DNA of 64,000 nt from Halorutilus salinus (GCF_026242195.1 NZ_RKLV01000004.1:144075-208074); one strand, 5' to 3'; positions 42,554 to 52,618 are shown, counted from the stretch's first letter. The notes: a model not told the origin generated them from the letters alone. Program-made: numbers and translations.

Positions 42554-44194
42554 ATGACAACGGGTGCGGAAGCCGAGAAGGACGCCTTCGGACGCGTCGT
42601 CGAGGAACTCGCCGAGATGGTTGTCGAGGGTGACGTGGAACGCGACGACTTCGAGAGCGCCAAGAACCGCGTCTGCGGAAAGCACTCCTCTCCGCGCGTG
42701 CCCAAGAACTCGGATGTTCTCGAAGCCGTACCTGAAGAACACCGCGAGAAGGCGGAACGTGTTCTGCGCACGACACCCGTACGGACTGCGAGCGGCGTTA
42801 CGCCCGTCGCCGTTATGACCTCCCCCGAACCGTGCCCGCATGGACGGTGCGTCTTCTGTCCCGGCGGTCCTGACTCGGAGTTCGAGGCTCCTATGTCGTA
42901 CACGGGGAACGAACCCGCCTCGATGCGCGGCGAGCACAACGAGTACCATCCGTACGATCAGGTGACGCAACGTCTGAACGATCTGCGCGAGACGGGTCAT
43001 CTCGTCGACAAGGTCGAGCTAATACTCATGGGAGGCACTATGTCCGCAAGGAGCCACGACTATCAGGAGTGGTTCGTCAAACGCGCCCTACAGGCGATGA
43101 ACGAGTTCGGCGACGACCGTTACGCGCCGTCGAACACGACGCCCGACGACTGGACGCCCTTCGAGAACGTCGTCGCCGAGAACGAGCGCGCCGACGTACG
43201 CAACATAGGCACGACGTTTGAGACCAAGCCCGACTGGTGCGAGAAACAGCAGGTCGACCGTATGTTACGTCTCGGCGGTACGAAGGTCGAGATGGGCGTA
43301 CAGACGACCGACGACGAGACTCTGCGCAAGACGGGAAGGGGGCATGGCGACGAAGAGACGCGCGAGGCGAACCGCCGCCTCCACGACGCGGGCTTCAAGA
43401 TCGGCTTCCATATGATGCCCGGCATGCCCGGACGCACACCTGAAGACGATGTATACGACGCACACGAAATATTCGACAACCCTGCGTACCGCCCTGACTA
43501 CCTCAAGATATACCCGACGCTTGTCGTTCGTGGCACGCCGCTCTATGCGAAGTGGCAGAACGGCGACTTCGAACCTCTTTCGAACGAGGAGGCGACGGAG
43601 GTTGTTGCGCGCGCGAAGGAACGTGTGCCGGAGTACACACGCATATCCCGCGTTCAGCGCGACATACCTGCGACAGAAATAGAGGACGGCGTAACCAAGT
43701 CGAACCTGCGCCAACTCGCAAGACAGCGTCTAGATGAGACAGGCGGTACGTGCGACTGCATACGGTGCAGGGAGGTCGGTATGCACGACGACGCACCCGA
43801 CGGTATACACCTCGACGTTACGGAGTACGAATGTGCAGGCGGGCGCGAACATTTCCTCCAGTTCACCGGCGAGGGCGACGAACGTGACGACCTTCTCGTC
43901 GGCTTCCTGCGTCTCCGTTTCCCCGGCGAGACGGTACGCGACGAACTCGAATCGTCGGCGGTTGTACGTGAGCTACACGTCTACGGAAGACAGGCGGGAA
44001 TCGGTAACGACTCTGTCGAGGACGACTCGGTTCAGCACCGCGGTTACGGTGAGCGTCTCATGGAACGCGCCGAGAAGCGCGCACGCGAAGCCGGATACAC
44101 GCGTCTCGCCGTCATAAGCGGAATCGGTGTACGCGAATACTACCGTTCGCTTGGGTACGAGAGGGACGGTCCGTACATGGTGAAGGGGTTGTAG
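42554..44194 (+). CDS. elp3: Elp3-type tRNA uridine(34) acetyltransferase, radical SAM
   Basis: The protein has 546 aa. The radical-SAM motif CPHGRCVFC places Cys94, Cys99 and Cys102. FHMMPGMPGRTPEDD and the C-terminal GNAT domain (RGYGERLMERAEKRAREAGY) complete the enzyme. Archaeal Elp3 alone makes cm5U-type modifications at wobble U34 from acetyl-CoA and SAM. Confidence 0.95.
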   Translation: MTTGAEAEKDAFGRVVEELAEMVVEGDVERDDFESAKNRVCGKHSSPRVPKNSDVLEAVPEEHREKAERVLRTTPVRTASGVTPVAVMTSPEPCPHGRCVFCPGGPDSEFEAPMSYTGNEPASMRGEHNEYHPYDQVTQRLNDLRETGHLVDKVELILMGGTMSARSHDYQEWFVKRALQAMNEFGDDRYAPSNTTPDDWTPFENVVAENERADVRNIGTTFETKPDWCEKQQVDRMLRLGGTKVEMGVQTTDDETLRKTGRGHGDEETREANRRLHDAGFKIGFHMMPGMPGRTPEDDVYDAHEIFDNPAYRPDYLKIYPTLVVRGTPLYAKWQNGDFEPLSNEEATEVVARAKERVPEYTRISRVQRDIPATEIEDGVTKSNLRQLARQRLDETGGTCDCIRCREVGMHDDAPDGIHLDVTEYECAGGREHFLQFTGEGDERDDLLVGFLRLRFPGETVRDELESSAVVRELHVYGRQAGIGNDSVEDDSVQHRGYGERLMERAEKRAREAGYTRLAVISGIGVREYYRSLGYERDGPYMVKGL

Positions 44195-44233
44195 CGGCGA
44201 AAGAGATATACGCGGACTTACTCAATTCCCTCT

Positions 44234-45202
44234 ATGGTTGAGCCTGAGGCTAAGTTCCATTCCGAACTTTTCGTACGTCTCAAGGACGAGATTGAGTCCA
44301 ACTTCCCTGATTACGACGAACCGAAGATAGAGCAGGATGTTGAGGGACGTCGGGCAGACATCTACGTGCCGAGCAAGCGCACAGGCGAAGTCATAATTGA
44401 GGTCAAACGTGACGACGTAAACCCGCGTGAGCGCGAAGTCGTGAAGCAGGCTTACGACTACGCCCGCGACAAGGACACCGAGTACTTCGCAACCTGTAAC
44501 TCGCGCGACTTCTTTCTCTTCGACACGCGTCAGGGATACGACCTTGATGAATTCGATTACTACTACTTCGACCTGCGCAGTCTCTCGGTTGAGGAGTTCG
44601 TTGATGAACTCCTGCTCGTCGTCAACTATCTCTTCCACGAGGACGAGCTTCCCGAACAGGCGGAGAAAGAGAAAGTTCTCGGTATCCTCCAGAGCTTTCA
44701 TTCGACAATCTGGGAGCCTTACGAAGCACTCGCACGCGACAAGTACGAGTCGAGCGAGCCTTTCCGTCAGAAGTTTGAGAACTGGGCGCGCGAGAACGAC
44801 TACGAACCCGACGCTGACAAAACTTTCAAGATAGCGGCGAAGCAGTACGCGTATCTACTCACCAACAAGGTACTGTTCTACGAGTTCGTGCGCCGTAAGA
44901 CGCCCGACGAGATACCTACGGAGAGCGGATTCCCTCTCGACTCGATACACGAACATACGACGTTAGAAATGATGGAAGAACACCTCCGCGACTGCTTCGA
45001 CTCTATCGTGGATGAAATAGATTACGAGGCTGTCTTCGATGACGAAGCGTCTCTTTTCGAGGAGTTCCCACAGAACAAGAAGACACTGACGCGCATCGAG
45101 GACTTCCTAAACAACATTGTCAACGCCGACATCGGTGAGATAGACGAAGACCTGCTCGGCGGCATATACGAGGAACTCATACCCGAACAGGAACGAAAAT
45201 AA
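44234..45202 (+). CDS. N-terminal nuclease part of a type IIG-like restriction-modification protein
   Basis: The ORF encodes 322 aa. Near the N-terminus the pattern GRRADIYVPSK then EVIIEVKRDD fits a PD-(D/E)XK nuclease. The rest is helical (DEIPTESGFPLDSIHEH, NNIVNADIGEIDED). The ORF stops at TAA after EQERK. The same frame continues LGQYYTP directly after the stop, which is the standard entry to the methyltransferase domain. The stop therefore looks like a single GAA to TAA change, or some other small lesion. Confidence 0.75.
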   Translation: MVEPEAKFHSELFVRLKDEIESNFPDYDEPKIEQDVEGRRADIYVPSKRTGEVIIEVKRDDVNPREREVVKQAYDYARDKDTEYFATCNSRDFFLFDTRQGYDLDEFDYYYFDLRSLSVEEFVDELLLVVNYLFHEDELPEQAEKEKVLGILQSFHSTIWEPYEALARDKYESSEPFRQKFENWARENDYEPDADKTFKIAAKQYAYLLTNKVLFYEFVRRKTPDEIPTESGFPLDSIHEHTTLEMMEEHLRDCFDSIVDEIDYEAVFDDEASLFEEFPQNKKTLTRIEDFLNNIVNADIGEIDEDLLGGIYEELIPEQERK

Positions 45203-45218
45203 CTCGGACAGTACTATA

Positions 45219-45229
45219 CCCCCCCCCCC
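45219..45229 (+). repeat. 11-nt poly-C tract at the nuclease/methyltransferase junction
   Basis: Eleven consecutive C fall within the codons of LGQYYTPPP. With 11 C the methyltransferase is out of frame with the upstream nuclease; 9 or 12 C would align the frames. Homopolymer tracts in restriction-modification genes are classic slippage sites. They are also common places for sequencing error. Confidence 0.75.
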
Positions 45230-47124
45230 GGATTGCGCGTGTATTCACGCGGTACGCCGTCGATTCGGAGGACGACGAAGTTCTCGACCCCGCGTGCGGT
45301 AGCGGCACCATAACCGTAGAGGCGTACAAGCAGATTGACGAACTCTCTAACGACGCAAGTCATCAAGAGATACTTGACCGTATCTCTGCTGTCGATATCA
45401 ACAAGTTCCCGCTACATCTGACCGCGCTTAACCTCGCGTCGCGGTCGATGACAGAACCGACCGATGAAATCAACGCGTACAACGAGGACTTCTTCAACCT
45501 GCATCCGATGTCGCGCGAGAGCGACGCGGGGAAGGTCGGACGCGACGGCGACGACGGCAACGCGCTCGGCAAGTCTGACGCCGTGGTTGCGAATCCGCCG
45601 TACGTCCGTCAGGAAGACCTGTTTCCGTCGAAGGAGCATTTCCGTGAGCATCTCAAGAGCGCGGAGTTCCGCGACACGAACAACCGGACGCCGTACTTCG
45701 ACGGCGATAAGAAACTCAGCGCGAGAAGCGACCTGTACGTCTACTTCATCACTCACGCGACGCAGTTCCTGCGCGACGGCGGAAGGCTCGGTTTCATAGT
45801 GCCGTCGAAATGGATGAATGTCAAGTACGGTGCGGCTCTGCAGGAGTTTCTGTACGACCATTACCGTATAGACGCAGTCGTCGGCTTCCGTCTCCGTGTC
45901 TTTGAGGACGCGCTTGTCGATTCGGTTCTGATACTCGCCGAGCGTGCGGAGGACGAAGAGGAGCGGCGCGAAAACGTCGTCAACTTCGTCCGTATCAACG
46001 AGGAGATGAGCGCGCCTGATATTGTTGACACGGCGACGTTCGACTACGCGGTTCCTGAAGACGCGTACATGAAGATTTACTCGCGTCCGAACTACCGAAC
46101 GACCTCCGTAAGGCAGTCGTATCTGATGGACGAGGACAGGGACAAGATAGAGCCGTACCTTTTCGCGCCGAACGTGTATATTCAGCTTCTGGAGAACGAG
46201 AAGACGGTACCACTCAACAGCCTCGGTTCGGTAAGTCGTGGTGAGACAACGGGTGCGAATGCATTCTTCTTCATCGATGAAGACGACGCGCGTACGCTTG
46301 GAACAGACGACCGTTTCTTACAGCCCGCGCTCAAGAGCATACGCCAGATAGAGGAAGGCGACGTTCTGACCGAGGATTCCACGGACAGGTACTTGCTTGA
46401 TGTCCACGATTACGTTGAGGAAGTGCGGCAGATGGGTAACGAGGAGATGACTGCTGACACGGTCAAACGCGCTCTGTCGCGCGACGGCTACGACAGTCTG
46501 CGCGAGTACATCGAACAGGGTGAGGCGGAGGAATATCACGAACGTAGGACCTGCGCAACTCGGAAAGTATGGTTTGACTTGGGCGAACTAAATCGACCAG
46601 AGATTATACATCCGGGATTCTTCAACGAACGAATCTTTGCCGCTCTGAACAAGGATAGATTACCTGTAAGCGACGTTATACAGTGTGCCGAATTGGATAA
46701 CGGAATACCTGACAGAACTGTAATGGCAATACTTAGTTCAACAGTGTATAAAGGAACACTTGAGTGCTGGGGAAGACGCGAAGGAGGTGGCGCGCTAAAG
46801 GTGGTCACTTACGAACTTTCGTCCGTCCCAGTACCCGACGTACGCGAGATGAGCGACAAGACGCGCGCCAACCTCGCCGATGCGTACGACAACTACCTCG
46901 AAACCGGCGACCCGACACCCATAGACGAAACACTCGTCGATTTCCTTGACTTGGATGCGACAGTAGAGGAACTCCAGAAGGGGCGCGAACTCATGACAAC
47001 CGAGCGCGTCGAGTCGGGCAAGAACGTTGAGGTTCTCGTCGAAGAGGTCGAAGACATAGAGGTCGGCGACGAAATCGAGTTCCGTAAGGCGAAGAGCGAC
47101 ACCGACCTGTCGGAGTTCGCTTAG
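45229..47124 (+). pseudogene. Methyltransferase and specificity part of the type IIG-like enzyme, no start codon
   Basis: In this frame motif I VLDPACGSGTITVEAY, motif IV VVANPPYVRQEDLF, and a C-terminal target-recognition region (HPGFFNERIFAAL, GGGALKVVTYELSSVPVP) are intact. The first available ATG (45448) lies after motif I, so an enzyme started there would lack the SAM-binding site. Bases 46,550-46,760 are more AT-rich than the rest, suggesting an exchanged specificity segment. Together with the upstream ORF it would be about 960 aa, the size of Eco57I-like enzymes. Confidence 0.78.
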
Positions 47125-47458
47125 CGCAGATACTCAAACAGTACGTCCACTGCATCGTCGACCGCTTCCCCGTCAACGCGACAGATGTACTCCGTCATCA
47201 GGCGGGGCTGTAAAGACGCGACAGCGTGAGGAACGATGGAGCTATCGCGCGGTGCGGAACCGTCTACGAAGTCACCCTCATCGAGAGGAACTCGTTCGTC
47301 GTACCACGTCCGCGTCGTGAGCGCCATAACAACGTACTGCTCTCCGTCGAAAGGATGTTCCTCGTTGTTGAAACGAGCCATGGACGCTCACCGTCTTTCT
47401 TGAACGCATCGTCGGCGAGTACCACGTCGCCGCGGTGCAGTCCGTCGAACTCAGCCAT
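47121..47458 (-). pseudogene. PemK/MazF-like toxin with one-base frameshift
   Basis: From the ATG at 47458 the frame reads MAEFDGLHRGDVVLADDAFK and KDGERPWLV, then is lost. A frame offset by one base continues FNNEEHPFDGEQYVVMALTT to the stop at 47121. The joined product of about 112 aa matches haloarchaeal PemK-like proteins (RPWLV, HPF, EQYVV). One base is missing near 47372-47378. The gene starts inside the 3' end of the HTH antitoxin gene, the normal order of such pairs. Confidence 0.8.
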
Positions 47459-47765
47459 CTACCCAGTCCTCTCGCCGTTCCTCTCCCAACTTGCTGTCCA
47501 AGTAAGACGAGACAGAGTGCAGTTCATAAGCCGCGCGTACCTTCTCCATGTCTCCTACCGTCCAGTACGGCGGCTTGTGACGCACCAGTTCGCGCTCCCT
47601 CAGGCGTTTCAGCACCGGATGAACCGAGTTCCTGTCCACATCCGTCGCTCCCGCAATCTCCGACGCCTTGAACGCCTTGTCCTCGTTCTCGGAGAGGAAC
47701 TTGACGATGACCTCGGCGTTCGTCTCCTCTTCGAGTTCCTCAAACTCGTCGGCGGATATAGGCAT
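47451..47765 (-). CDS. Winged-helix antitoxin-like protein
   Basis: The protein has 104 aa from the ATG at 47765. An acidic N-terminus (DEFEELEEETNAEVIVKFL) is followed by a MarR/ArsR-like winged helix (KASEIAGATDVDRNSVHPVLKRL split by a short loop) and a C-terminal tail. Its end overlaps the toxin start by 8 nt, so it most likely neutralises the PemK-like toxin and represses the operon. It neighbours the broken restriction-modification gene. Confidence 0.78.
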   Translation of the reverse strand: MPISADEFEELEEETNAEVIVKFLSENEDKAFKASEIAGATDVDRNSVHPVLKRLRERELVRHKPPYWTVGDMEKVRAAYELHSVSSYLDSKLGEERREDWVDG

Positions 47766-47874
47766 ACACAGTATGAGTTCCGCGTACCTATGTACCTTTG
47801 TACTCTTGTACATACCCGGTCTATACTGACCGTAGCACAGCCTATATGGAGCGCACCGCCGTAGGAAAGCCGCG

Positions 47875-49071
47875 ATGGACGACAGAACGCGCGCGTACGT
47901 CCGCGGCAGGTTCGGCGACTACTACCGCGGTACCGTCTCCGCCCCGGAGTTCGGCGACACCGGTGGTGTTGTCGACCCGCGCGCGCCCGACGACCGCGAA
48001 TGGGCGTACGTCGTCTTCTCCGGCGGTATGGTACGCCACAAGTCGTTGCTCGATCTCGGAAGCCTCGACGGCTGGCTCGCCGACACCAAACCCCAACACG
48101 TCTACTACTCGTCGGCGCGTTACGACCGCCCCGAGGCTTCTGCGATGTCCGACAAGGGCTGGAAGGGAGCTGACCTGATCTTCGACCTCGACGCCGACCA
48201 TCTCCGCGACGCCGAACCCGACGATACGTACGCCGAGATGCTTGCGAAATGCAAGGACGCTCTGCTTAACCTCCTTTCGTTCGTCGAGGGAGATCTCGGC
48301 TTCGAGGATACGCTCGTCGTCTTCTCAGGCGGACGCGGCTACCATATACACGTCTACGACGACCGCGTGCAGTCGCTCGGTAGCGACGCGCGGCGCGAGA
48401 TCGTCGACTACGTCAAGGGCACGGGGTTCCGTGCCGAGCACGCCTTCTCGTCGGAGACCGTCGCGGGTAGCGACCGTAACGAATGGATGCACGGACGTAA
48501 GTCCTCCACACAGCTTCAGCGTCTACGCGGCGGCGCGTGGAGCGAACGTATACGTGACTGGCTCGTCGGGTACGCGAACGAGGTAGCTTCGATGGAGGAC
48601 GACGAAGCCGTCGAGCACCTCCGCGGGTACGACAACGTCGGCGAAAAGAAGGCGGACAAGCTACTTGAGGTCTTCCGTGACAGACGCGAAGAGATAGGGT
48701 CGGGCAACCTCGACGTCGCAAGGGGCGCGCGCGGCTTCTGGGAGACGCTCCTCCTCCGCGCCGTCGAAGAGACGAGCGCAGAGACCGACGAACCCGTGAC
48801 GACCGACACACGCCGTCTTATACGTCTACCGGGTTCGTTACACGGGGGTACGGGTTTCCGTGTCGTACCCCTCGGACGCGGTGAACTCGACGGATTCGAC
48901 CCGTTACGTGACGCCGTCGTCTTCTCGAACCGCGAACAGACAGTCGTCGCCGACGAAGCCGTCGAGTTCGAGGTCGGAGGAAGAAGATTTAATACCGAGG
49001 CGGGCGAGTTTTCCGTCCCGGAGTACGCCGCTATCTTCGGTATGTTACGCGGCGACCTACGGCTACGGTGA
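47875..49071 (+). CDS. priS: DNA primase small (catalytic) subunit
   Basis: The protein has 398 aa. The catalytic Asp residues are in DLIFDLDADHL, and the nucleotide-site motif is FSGGRGYHIHVYD. A late RLPGSLHGGTGF segment is typical of archaeal PriS. With PriL it makes primers for replication. The GINS-like gene follows 7 nt after the stop, the common archaeal priS-gins linkage. Confidence 0.95.
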   Translation: MDDRTRAYVRGRFGDYYRGTVSAPEFGDTGGVVDPRAPDDREWAYVVFSGGMVRHKSLLDLGSLDGWLADTKPQHVYYSSARYDRPEASAMSDKGWKGADLIFDLDADHLRDAEPDDTYAEMLAKCKDALLNLLSFVEGDLGFEDTLVVFSGGRGYHIHVYDDRVQSLGSDARREIVDYVKGTGFRAEHAFSSETVAGSDRNEWMHGRKSSTQLQRLRGGAWSERIRDWLVGYANEVASMEDDEAVEHLRGYDNVGEKKADKLLEVFRDRREEIGSGNLDVARGARGFWETLLLRAVEETSAETDEPVTTDTRRLIRLPGSLHGGTGFRVVPLGRGELDGFDPLRDAVVFSNREQTVVADEAVEFEVGGRRFNTEAGEFSVPEYAAIFGMLRGDLRLR

Positions 49072-49078
49072 CCAGTAT

Positions 49079-49723
49079 ATGGAGTTAGAAGACCTACGTG
49101 CGGCACAAGCCGACGAAAGGCGGTCGGAGAAGCTTCAGGAGCTACCCGACTCTTTCTACGAGGACGCCGCCGACTACATCGAGTCCCTGCGCGAGAAACG
49201 CGACGCGTGCGACGACCCTTACTCGGAGGAGGCGCAACGTCTCAACGACGAACTCAACAGCGCGCGTCAGGTCGCGGAGGCGGTCTACGAACGCCGCGTC
49301 GGCAAGGTCGTCAAGATGGCTTCGCTTTCAGCCAACGGACATACGGCGACCGAGGAACGTATGACGCGCGAGGAGCGCGATATGTACGAGAGAATAGTCG
49401 ACGAGATACGTGCGGGGCAGGAGCACGTCGAGGGTCTTCTCGAAGGCGCTCTCAGGGACGACGGCGACGAGGGCGAGACGATCGGCGCGACCGAGGCACG
49501 AAACGCCGCCGGATCGGCGCAGGTAACCCAAGAAAGCGCCGACGACGAGTCGGGCGAAGACGGCTACGCGACCGTACGCGTTGTCGAGTCGCTACCCGAC
49601 TTTGTCGGTACCGACGGACGCGAGTACTCGTTAGGGGAGGAGGACGTCGCACGTATCCCTGAGGAGAACGCGCGCGCGCTCTGTGAGAAGGAGGCGGCGG
49701 TTGAGGTGAAGAAGAACGCATGA
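49079..49723 (+). CDS. GINS complex subunit (Gins51-like)
   Basis: The protein has 214 aa from the ATG at 49079. The N-terminal helical domain (SFYEDAADYIESLREK, QVAEAVYERRVGKVVKMASL) and the C-terminal small beta domain (YATVRVVESLPDFVGTDG, YSLGEEDVARIP) are joined by an acidic linker, the Gins51/Sld5 order. GINS binds MCM helicase in the replisome. Location beside priS supports the assignment. Confidence 0.88.
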   Translation: MELEDLRAAQADERRSEKLQELPDSFYEDAADYIESLREKRDACDDPYSEEAQRLNDELNSARQVAEAVYERRVGKVVKMASLSANGHTATEERMTREERDMYERIVDEIRAGQEHVEGLLEGALRDDGDEGETIGATEARNAAGSAQVTQESADDESGEDGYATVRVVESLPDFVGTDGREYSLGEEDVARIPEENARALCEKEAAVEVKKNA

Positions 49724-50121
49724 AGGCGCTCGTCCCCGTACGTTACCCTCTGACGGGTAACAGCCGTCGTACCGTCGAGCGCGCGCTCGAACTCCGAAAC
49801 GAGGAGGAGGACGACGTCGATCTCGTCTTCCTCCACGTCAACCTGTTTCAGAACGAGCGGAAGGCGACACGTAGAGGACTGAGGCGCGAGATACAGGACG
49901 AGTTCGACGTAACCGACGCGTCGTACGCCGTCCGCAAAGGGTTTCTCGTCGAGGAGGCGATACTTGAAGAGGCGGCGAACCGGGAGGCGGAGGTTATCGT
50001 CATAGGACGGACGCGTTCGGGTAGGCTGAGACGCGCACTCCGTAGACTGATACGTAACGATCCCGACATAGAGAACTTCCTGCGCGACAACCTCGACGTA
50101 CGTATAGAGGTCGCCGACTAG
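49720..50121 (+). CDS. Universal stress protein family
   Basis: The protein has 133 aa and overlaps the GINS gene by ATGA. It has a UspA fold pattern: ALVPVRYPLTGNSRRTVERAL at the start, VDLVFLHVNLFQ, EAEVIVIGRTRSGRLRR and a final short strand. The ATP-binding G-2x-G-9x-G(S/T) motif is degenerate. The role is unknown; possibly nucleotide binding. Confidence 0.8.
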   Translation: MKALVPVRYPLTGNSRRTVERALELRNEEEDDVDLVFLHVNLFQNERKATRRGLRREIQDEFDVTDASYAVRKGFLVEEAILEEAANREAEVIVIGRTRSGRLRRALRRLIRNDPDIENFLRDNLDVRIEVAD

Positions 50122-50182
50122 CCTTTGGTCTCTTCTTCCCTCGCGTACCCCGCGTTCGCCGACGGTGTCCTCCGATCGCTGA

Positions 50183-51130
50183 CTAACCCTCTGTTTCCTC
50201 TTGCCCATCCAACGAAACATCGAGTTCGCCCGTCGTGTCGTCGAAGACGTGATGCCTGTGCGGGTACGGTATACGTATCCCCTCCTGTCTGAACTTCGCC
50301 CAGATCTTTTCGTTCACCTTCGACTTCACCATCTGTAGCCTGTACGGTTCGCGCACCCAGTAACGCAGTGCGAGGTTGACGCCATGGTCGCCGAACTCGA
50401 CGATGAACGGACGCGGTTCGAGAGGGTAGTCACCCTTACCGATACGGACGCTTCCCTGTGTCCCGATGACCTCCGGCGTCTCCTGCGCCGCCTCGACGAG
50501 GATCTCACGCGCCTTCACGACGTCGCTCTCATACGTCACAGAGACTTCGAGAGTCTGGCGCGTCCGTACGTCCTCGGCGGAGTAGTTGACGACATCACGT
50601 TTACGTATCTCCGAGTTAGGGATTACGAGGAACGTGTTGTCGATGGTGAACACCTTCGTATACCGTATCGTGACCTCCTCGACGAAGCCGACCTTCCCCG
50701 TATCGACTATCTCTACCATGTCGCCGACCTCGTACGGCTGGTCGCTTAGGACGAAGACGCCGTTTATTATGTCGCCGACGAGCGGCGCGAGTATTATACC
50801 GACGACGGCGGAGAAGACCGTCGCCGTCAGGAGGAGCGAGGTCGGCGAGAAGCCGAACGCTACACGGAAGGCGAGAAGGACGGAGAGGAGTATGATCGAG
50901 AGCTTGATCAGACGAAGCAACGTCGACGCGACGCTCTCGCGCCCTATCCAGCTATAGACGGGGCGTCCGGCGTACCTCTTGGCGGCTATCGATACCCTGT
51001 ACCCGACCACGATTATGAGGAACGCGAGAAGGAAGTTAGGCAGGTTGGCGCTCAGCCAGTCGACGGCTTCGGCGTACGCCGTCTCGGCGTTGTTGACGAG
51101 CCAGTCGCGCGCCGCCGAGGCTTGTGACAT
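50183..51130 (-). CDS. MscS-family mechanosensitive channel
   Basis: The protein has 315 aa with three or four membrane spans. The pore-lining stretch is followed by the MscS beta domain: VGIILAPLVGDIINGVFVL, EVGDMVEI, FVEEVTIRYTKVFTIDNTF and IPNSEI. It opens under membrane tension to release solutes during hypo-osmotic shock, relevant for a brine organism. Confidence 0.92.
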   Translation of the reverse strand: MSQASAARDWLVNNAETAYAEAVDWLSANLPNFLLAFLIIVVGYRVSIAAKRYAGRPVYSWIGRESVASTLLRLIKLSIILLSVLLAFRVAFGFSPTSLLLTATVFSAVVGIILAPLVGDIINGVFVLSDQPYEVGDMVEIVDTGKVGFVEEVTIRYTKVFTIDNTFLVIPNSEIRKRDVVNYSAEDVRTRQTLEVSVTYESDVVKAREILVEAAQETPEVIGTQGSVRIGKGDYPLEPRPFIVEFGDHGVNLALRYWVREPYRLQMVKSKVNEKIWAKFRQEGIRIPYPHRHHVFDDTTGELDVSLDGQEETEG

Positions 51131-51211
51131 ACCCCGAAAAGGGACAAGCGCGGATTATCCTTTTCGGTGTCCTGCACCAAACTAATGCCTCTTCGATCAT
51201 AATCGGGCGGT

Positions 51212-51688
51212 GTGAAGCTCAAGCACGCTGCCTACGCCTGCGCAGCGGCGGTCGCAGTCTACGTAACAGCCATTGCCATATGGTACGCCCTGCCCCTCGG
51301 CGCGGTACCGGGATGCCACGACGACCTTGCCTTAGACCACCCGGACGCGGATTACGAGGCTAATCTCAACGAAGGCGTGGTTACGGTGAGGCACGCAAGC
51401 GGTCCCAAGCTACACACCGGCAGGTACACGAAGGAGCTGTACGTCGCTGGTTCCGGTACTGCGGTCGAATGGTACCCGAACGGATCGGAGCGCGACCGGG
51501 TTTCGGTTCGCGTCCCCGACGGCTACTCGGAGCCGAACATCACCTTCGTCCTTGTCTGGTCAGGATACGAGCCACCGTTACCGCTGTACTGCCCACAGAG
51601 GCTCGCCGACCTACTCAGAGGAACGGAGCCGACGGGAACGTCGGGTAACACGACGCACCAGTACTTCCATCTCAACACGACGGGATAG
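51212..51688 (+). CDS. Secreted/membrane pilin-like protein of unknown function
   Basis: The protein has 158 aa from a GTG. An N-terminal hydrophobic segment (AAAVAVYVTAIAIWYALPL) is followed by a domain like the C-terminal part of haloarchaeal type IV pilins (EGVVTVRHASGPKLHTG, ELYVAGSGTAVEWYPNG). Two Cys (GCHDD, LYCPQ) could form a disulfide. No pilus genes are nearby. Confidence 0.6.
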   Translation: MKLKHAAYACAAAVAVYVTAIAIWYALPLGAVPGCHDDLALDHPDADYEANLNEGVVTVRHASGPKLHTGRYTKELYVAGSGTAVEWYPNGSERDRVSVRVPDGYSEPNITFVLVWSGYEPPLPLYCPQRLADLLRGTEPTGTSGNTTHQYFHLNTTG

Positions 51689-51691
51689 CTG

Positions 51692-52618
51692 TCAGCTGTC
51701 GATCTCGAACCCCACGCCCGTCAGTCCCTCCGAAGCCTCCCAGAGACGCCTTGCAGTCTCCTCGTCGCGCGTCGACTCGTTCGGCTCCTGCACCTCCGGA
51801 TAGCCGCGCATGTTCATGAAGCCTCCCGGACCGACGTACACGCCGCCTTCTGTTTCCGCGGTCGCGGCGTAAAGTATCGGTAGCGCGCCGCGTTCGGCGC
51901 TCTGGGCGACGACTGCGTTCATAGCCTTCATGATACCGAGCTTCAGACGCGAGCCTTCCATCTCAGGTCCCCGGCGCTGGAGGTCGGTGTCGGCGTACCC
52001 CGGATGAACACCGATGCTCTTGGCGTCGACATCCGCGTCCTCGAAACGCCGCTGAAGCTCGAACGCGAAAAGCAGGTTTGCGAGCTTGCTCTGCGCGTAC
52101 GCGCCCCACTGACTGTACTCCTTCTCACCGTGAAGATCGTCGAACCGTATCTCTCCGCGCTCGTGCGCGCCGCTACTCGTCGTCACCACGCGCGCGCCGT
52201 CGGTCGAGACGAGTAGGTCGCTGAGACGTGCCGTCAGCGCGAAATGTCCGAGATGGTTGACGCCGAACTGCTGTTCGAAGCCGTCCTCCGTCTCGCGCCG
52301 GGGTATCGCCATAACGCCCGCGTTGTTGCACAGGACGTCGAGCGCGTCGTAGTCATCGGTGAATCTGTCGGCGAAACCCTCGACCGACGCGAGCGATGCA
52401 AGGTCGAGTTCGCGTACATCGACCGAACCGTCGGGCGCACCGCCGCGTATACCGTCCGCCGCTTCTTCGCCGCGTTCGACGCTCCTACACGCCAACGTGA
52501 CGTCCGCCCCCTTCTCGGCGAAGACACGCGCCGCGTGGTACCCGATGCCGGTGTTAGCACCCGTGACTACGACCGTCTTTCCTTCCATCGACGGAACGTC
52601 GTCGGCTGTCCAAGGCAT
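51692..52618 (-). CDS. Short-chain dehydrogenase/reductase
   Basis: The protein has 308 aa from the ATG at 52618. Cofactor motif TGANTGIGYHAARVF, NNAGVMAI, and catalytic Ser with YAQSK are present. It resembles retinol dehydrogenase/WW-domain-oxidoreductase-like SDRs; since the window carries a retinal cluster, a retinal reductase role is conceivable, but similarity at this level cannot show it. Confidence 0.88.
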   Translation of the reverse strand: MPWTADDVPSMEGKTVVVTGANTGIGYHAARVFAEKGADVTLACRSVERGEEAADGIRGGAPDGSVDVRELDLASLASVEGFADRFTDDYDALDVLCNNAGVMAIPRRETEDGFEQQFGVNHLGHFALTARLSDLLVSTDGARVVTTSSGAHERGEIRFDDLHGEKEYSQWGAYAQSKLANLLFAFELQRRFEDADVDAKSIGVHPGYADTDLQRRGPEMEGSRLKLGIMKAMNAVVAQSAERGALPILYAATAETEGGVYVGPGGFMNMRGYPEVQEPNESTRDEETARRLWEASEGLTGVGFEIDS

